Source of the DNA: an uncultured Klebsiella sp.
Lineage (GTDB): Bacteria > Pseudomonadota > Gammaproteobacteria > Enterobacterales > Enterobacteriaceae
DNA length: 8,760 nt
Reading direction: 5' to 3'
NCBI GenBank assembly: GCA_902490055.1
Contig: CABUCP010000103.1
Span: 1 to 8,760 of the forward strand
Positions 5,726 to 8,760 of this stretch are shown in pieces (position 1 is the first letter of the stretch; every line of letters begins with the position of its first letter). Under the pieces are notes generated by a model. It had not been told where the DNA came from and made no database searches. It saw nothing but the letters and a program-made list of their open reading frames with translations. Position numbers and translations under genes: made by a program.

Positions 5726-7920
5726 GCTTCCGCCGCCGGGCCCTCGCTGCCCGGCGGCGGCAACACCTGATACGTCTGCACTGGGGCGCGTACGCCGGCT
5801 TGGTCGAAATGCCGCTTCACCTGGGTATCGAGCGCAAAGCGTACGCTCCACTGCTTAAGCGGCAGAGTGGTAAAGCTGACCCGTAACGTGAATGCGCTGT
5901 TACTCAAGCCAACCAACCCGGCGAACGACGGCTCGCCGATAATCAGCCCGCGGATTTCCTGCTGCTCCATTAAATCAGCCACCGCTGCCTTCAGCGCCCG
6001 ATCGGCTTTATCCAAATCTTCCTGCCGATCAACATCATAGTTGGCAACGACCGAACCAATACCGCGCACGAAGTTGGCGAAGGTGGTTATCGAAGACCAC
6101 GGAATGATGTGGTACGCCCCGGTATCCTGGCGCACGCCGACCGAGCGAATAGACATTCGTTCCACGGTGCCGGTCAGCGGACCGATCGTCACCAGATCGC
6201 CGGTATTCATTCCGTTCTCAAACTGGATAAAAATGCCGGTAATGATGTCTTTGACCAGCGTTTGCGCCCCGAAGGAGATAGCCAGCCCCAACGCCCCGGC
6301 GCCGGCCAGCAGCGGCGCGATGTTGACCCCCACCTCCGATAACAAAATCATCACCGTGATGGTGGTAATCACCACCGCCAGCGCATTGCGAAACAGCGTC
6401 AGCAGCGTTCTGGCGCGGGCGCTGGGCAACGGGCGACCATGAATATCTGAGGACAGACGGTTCTCAATCAGGCTTGCCAGCAGCGTCCAGCCGACGGCGG
6501 AGAAGAATAGAATCAGCGCGATGCGGATGAGTACATCGACCGTTTTCTGCCCGGCGTCGTTGTGCAGCCACTGATGGAAATCGAACAGACCCCAGGCGCT
6601 GAGCAGCAGCATCACCGCCACGCACACCGTCAGGATCCGCGCTGCTTTCAGCGAGGCGGAAATCCAGCCATTGACCCGTTTTTGCAGTTCTGGATAGCTA
6701 CGCTGCGTTTCCGGCGACAGGGTGATGGTTTTGGCTATCCAGCGCGACAAAATACCGGAAACCAGCGCGGCGGCGCCGACGATCGCCAGGCTGCGCAGCG
6801 TCGCGCCCATCATAAATTTCAGACTGTTGCCGGGATCGAACAGCGAGAAGAAGAACAGCACGACAAAGTAGGCGCAGGCCAGCCAGTGCCAGACCAGCGC
6901 AAAAGCGCGAATAAACAGGCTGAAGAAAGGCAGAGAGCGGTCGGCCAGGTGGACCAGTCCCTGGCTAATCGCCCGTTTGTTATGGAATATCAGATACAAC
7001 GCCCACAGCGTAATGCACAGCATGATCGCGACGTTGGCCAACGCGCCAATCTGCACGTTGACCTGGTTGGAGATAATCGGCACCGCTACGATAAGACCGT
7101 AACCAATCAGGCTGCTCAAGGCGCTGAGGCGTAAGTTCCAGTACCTCGCGTGCTCATCGCTTAAATTAAAGGGGCGTAAATCGGCGACGCGTGGACAAAA
7201 AATGAGGCGCAGGATGGCCTTAAAGAACTCAATTAGGGCGAAGGCGTTGAGAAACAGACTTTGCTGAAAGGCGATGGTGCGGTTGCCGCCGTTTAACCGG
7301 TCGCTCAGCAGTTGCCCGACAAACAGCGTCAGCGCCAGCAGCAAGAGGTCGAACACAAACGCGCCGGCGATGGTTGACGGCAGCTGGAGCCAGTTGCCGC
7401 GCTCACGATTCTTATGCCTGCCCCAGTGGCCCATCTTGCGATACAGCGGTAAAGCCGCCAGGCGCACTAGCCACCAAAAGGCAAATACCAGCCCGGCCAG
7501 CAGCAGGAAGTAGCCGGCGGCGTGGCGGAAGGCATCGGCATGGAAAGGTTTATGCGGCGAGCCGGTGATGTTACGCCACAGCTGCGAAAACCGCGACGAC
7601 AGGCGATCGCTATACTGGCGGCTCACCTCCGTCACGCTTTCCAGTACGGTTTGATCTTCTTTGACTTCGGGCGGTGCGAGGGTAGGTGCCTGCGCCGGAG
7701 GCTGCGTGGCCGCGGCTTTACGCAGCTCATCGATCAGCTCCTGACGTGAATCGGGGTTATCTAATACGTCGGCTAATGCCGCCCAGGCGGCTTTCTTCTG
7801 TTCGAGGTCGGGCTCGCTGGCTGCGGCTTTATCGGCGTTCGCCGCCGGCACGCCGGGAAGCGATGCTGCCGATAGCGGGGAAATCCAAAGCGCAGCGAGC
7901 AACAGCAGGATCCACGGCAC
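5722..7920 (-). CDS. ybiO: Large MscS-family mechanosensitive channel YbiO
   Basis: This 732-residue inner-membrane channel opens under membrane tension and releases solutes on osmotic downshock. From the chosen start, [20 protein letters not shown] is a signal peptide, followed by a charged periplasmic segment up to about residue 125. Roughly ten hydrophobic segments follow between about 135 and 530. The MscS core comes next: the glycine/alanine-rich pore helix [20 protein letters not shown] (about 537-556), then [13 protein letters not shown], the beta domain ([20 protein letters not shown]) and a C-terminal cytoplasmic domain ending [12 protein letters not shown] prefer GTG 7920 over ATG 7932 because GGAGG sits five bases before the GTG, the ATG has no good ribosome binding site, and the resulting N-terminus lines up with E. 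coli YbiO (about 741 residues) as remembered. YbiO in E. coli is reported to be under RpoS control, consistent with the sigma-S-like -10 upstream. It converges on rlmF. Confidence 0.95.
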   Translation of the reverse strand: MPWILLLLAALWISPLSAASLPGVPAANADKAAASEPDLEQKKAAWAALADVLDNPDSRQELIDELRKAAATQPPAQAPTLAPPEVKEDQTVLESVTEVSRQYSDRLSSRFSQLWRNITGSPHKPFHADAFRHAAGYFLLLAGLVFAFWWLVRLAALPLYRKMGHWGRHKNRERGNWLQLPSTIAGAFVFDLLLLALTLFVGQLLSDRLNGGNRTIAFQQSLFLNAFALIEFFKAILRLIFCPRVADLRPFNLSDEHARYWNLRLSALSSLIGYGLIVAVPIISNQVNVQIGALANVAIMLCITLWALYLIFHNKRAISQGLVHLADRSLPFFSLFIRAFALVWHWLACAYFVVLFFFSLFDPGNSLKFMMGATLRSLAIVGAAALVSGILSRWIAKTITLSPETQRSYPELQKRVNGWISASLKAARILTVCVAVMLLLSAWGLFDFHQWLHNDAGQKTVDVLIRIALILFFSAVGWTLLASLIENRLSSDIHGRPLPSARARTLLTLFRNALAVVITTITVMILLSEVGVNIAPLLAGAGALGLAISFGAQTLVKDIITGIFIQFENGMNTGDLVTIGPLTGTVERMSIRSVGVRQDTGAYHIIPWSSITTFANFVRGIGSVVANYDVDRQEDLDKADRALKAAVADLMEQQEIRGLIIGEPSFAGLVGLSNSAFTLRVSFTTLPLKQWSVRFALDTQVKRHFDQAGVRAPVQTYQVLPPPGSEGPAAEA
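5730..5760. repeat. 12-bp GC-only inverted repeat at the rlmF/ybiO convergent ends
   Basis: CCGCCGCCGGGC at 5730-5741 and GCCCGGCGGCGG at 5749-5760 pair perfectly around a 7-base loop. The repeat begins four bases after the rlmF stop and lies inside the last codons of ybiO, where it encodes the Pro/Gly/Ala-rich tail [12 protein letters not shown]. Neither side has a U-tract, so it is not a standard intrinsic terminator. It could stop or stabilise the rlmF transcript 3' end and slow the converging polymerase. Confidence 0.6.
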
Positions 7921-7949
7921 GGGCGCCTCCATTGCATCTCAAACCGGTA

Positions 7950-7956
7950 AGTATAG
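7950..7956 (-). promoter_or_regulatory. Sigma-S-like extended -10 element of ybiO
   Basis: The minus strand reads CTTCTATACTTACC. TATACT is 5 of 6 to the consensus, with the C before it and TTA after it that sigma-S favours. Transcription would start near 7943. From GTG 7920 this leaves a leader of about 22 bases holding the GGAGG, a sensible arrangement. From ATG 7932 the leader would be only about 10 bases. Reported RpoS control of YbiO in E. coli supports the call. Confidence 0.62.
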
Positions 7957-7992
7957 AAGGGGATGAGCGAGGAGGGGCGGTGGGATGAATCT

Positions 7993-8024
7993 GGAAAGCG
8001 GCTCTCTCCGTGAAGAAAGAGCCG
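7993..8024 (-). terminator. Probable terminator of the glnHPQ operon
   Basis: On the minus strand CGGCTCTTTC (8024-8015) pairs with GAGAGAGCCG (8008-7999) around a 6-base loop, with one G-U wobble in a 10-bp stem. It is followed by CTTTCC, a degenerate U-tract. It begins six bases after the glnQ stop and lies before the ybiO promoter, so it would separate the two units. The short T-run makes termination strength uncertain. Confidence 0.65.
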
Positions 8025-8030
8025 GGTACA

Positions 8031-8753
8031 TCAGGCGACGTGCTGGAGAAACTCGCGCAGGCGCGGGCTCGGCGGGTTCTTAACCAGAACCTGCGGGTTG
8101 CCATCTTCGGCGATACGGCCTTTGTCGATAAAAATCAGCCGCGAGGCCACTTTTTCGGCAAAGCCGATTTCGTGGGTGACGATAACCATCGTCATGCCCT
8201 CTTCAGCCAGATCCTGCATCACCTTCAGCACTTCATGGCGCAGCTCCGGGTCAAGCGCCGAAGTGGGCTCATCAAACAGCATCATTTTTGGTTTAACCGC
8301 CAGCGCGCGCGCGATGGCCACGCGCTGCTGCTGGCCGCCGGAGAGCTCGGAAGGGTAGTGGTGCGCGCGCTCTGCGAGCCCCACCTTCGCCAGCAGCTCT
8401 TTCGCCAGCGTTTCCGCTGCCGCTTTCGATGCGCCGCGCACGCGCAGCGGGCCGAACATGACGTTCTCCAGCGCCGTCAGGTGTGGGAACAGATAGAACT
8501 GTTGGAATACCATCCCGGCTTCCTGACGAATTAAGCGCTCGTCAACTTTCGGGTCGTTGACCTTCAGACCATCGACGATCAGATCGCCGCTGGTGATCTC
8601 TTCCAGCTTGTTGATGCAACGCAGCAGGGTGGATTTACCTGAACCGGACGGCCCGATAATGACCACTACTTCGCCTTTACCAATTTTCAGATCGATATCG
8701 TGCAGTACCTTGGTCTGGCCAAAGTGTTTGGAAACGTTTTTAAATTCAATCAC
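8031..8753 (-). CDS. glnQ: Glutamine ABC transporter ATP-binding protein GlnQ
   Basis: This 240-residue protein is the ATPase that powers high-affinity glutamine import with the permease GlnP and the periplasmic binding protein GlnH. It acts as a dimer on the cytoplasmic face of the inner membrane. All ABC motifs are present in order: Walker A GPSGSGKST at 34-42, Q-loop Q84 in VFQQFYLFP, signature LSGGQ at 137-141, Walker B MMLFDE at 157-162, D-loop SALD at 165-168, and switch H194 in VTHEIGF. Length and sequence match the polar amino acid ABC ATPase subfamily and E. coli GlnQ closely. The start codon is GTG at 8753; only seven bases upstream are visible, so its ribosome binding site cannot be judged. 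The gene is complete and is normally last in glnHPQ, whose other genes and nitrogen-regulated promoter lie past the right edge. Confidence 0.97.
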   Translation of the reverse strand: MIEFKNVSKHFGQTKVLHDIDLKIGKGEVVVIIGPSGSGKSTLLRCINKLEEITSGDLIVDGLKVNDPKVDERLIRQEAGMVFQQFYLFPHLTALENVMFGPLRVRGASKAAAETLAKELLAKVGLAERAHHYPSELSGGQQQRVAIARALAVKPKMMLFDEPTSALDPELRHEVLKVMQDLAEEGMTMVIVTHEIGFAEKVASRLIFIDKGRIAEDGNPQVLVKNPPSPRLREFLQHVA

Positions 8754-8760
8754 AGGATTT

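Noticed and set aside
4916..5851. A 311-codon open frame on the minus strand across rlmF.
   Set aside because: It is antisense to rlmF, which has full methyltransferase motifs. The predicted protein has no recognisable domain and the frame is explained by the GC-rich codon bias of rlmF.
6562..7134. A 190-codon plus-strand frame opposite ybiO, rich in Gln, Arg and His.
   Set aside because: Its composition mirrors the hydrophobic membrane-segment codons of ybiO on the other strand, a usual artefact.

Overview
The window looks like a conserved chromosomal segment from a gamma-proteobacterium of the family Enterobacteriaceae, most likely the Klebsiella/Raoultella/Enterobacter group. Base composition is GC-rich outside the intergenic regions. 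Nearly every protein matches, residue by residue in its motifs, what I remember of the E. coli ybiI-ybiX-fiu-mcbA-rlmF-ybiO-glnQ neighbourhood. That comparison is from memory; no search was run. I see no transposase, integrase, phage gene, CRISPR array, tRNA or rRNA.

Layout, left to right. (1) 1-232, minus: ybiI, a small DksA/TraR-type zinc-finger protein cut off by the window edge. (2) 312-989, minus: ybiX (piuC), an Fe(II)/2-oxoglutarate dioxygenase. (3) 1034-3322, minus: fiu, a TonB-dependent catecholate siderophore receptor, with a strong Fur operator about 170 bases upstream of its start. A compact terminator-like hairpin lies between fiu and ybiX. (4) 3677-3940, minus: a short secreted YhcN/BhsA/McbA-family protein (mcbA). 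(5) 4099-4713, minus: a flavin-reductase-like FMN-binding protein that is absent, as far as I remember, from the same place in E. coli K-12. (6) 4811-5725, plus: rlmF, the 23S rRNA m6A1618 methyltransferase. (7) 5722-7920, minus: ybiO, a large MscS-family mechanosensitive channel that overlaps the end of rlmF by four bases. (8) 8031-8753, minus: glnQ, the ATPase of the glutamine ABC transporter, the last gene of glnHPQ, whose other genes lie beyond the right edge.

Two themes link the genes. fiu and ybiX form an iron-uptake pair under Fur. ybiI, mcbA and ybiO each have a CTATACTT element just upstream that resembles the extended -10 of sigma-S promoters, which fits envelope-stress and stationary-phase roles. 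No undescribed multi-gene system is visible. The most interesting observations are regulatory: the fiu/ybiX hairpin next to the ybiX ribosome binding site, the GC-rich hairpin over the overlapping rlmF/ybiO ends, the hairpin after the flavin-reductase gene, and the start-codon corrections for ybiO and fiu.
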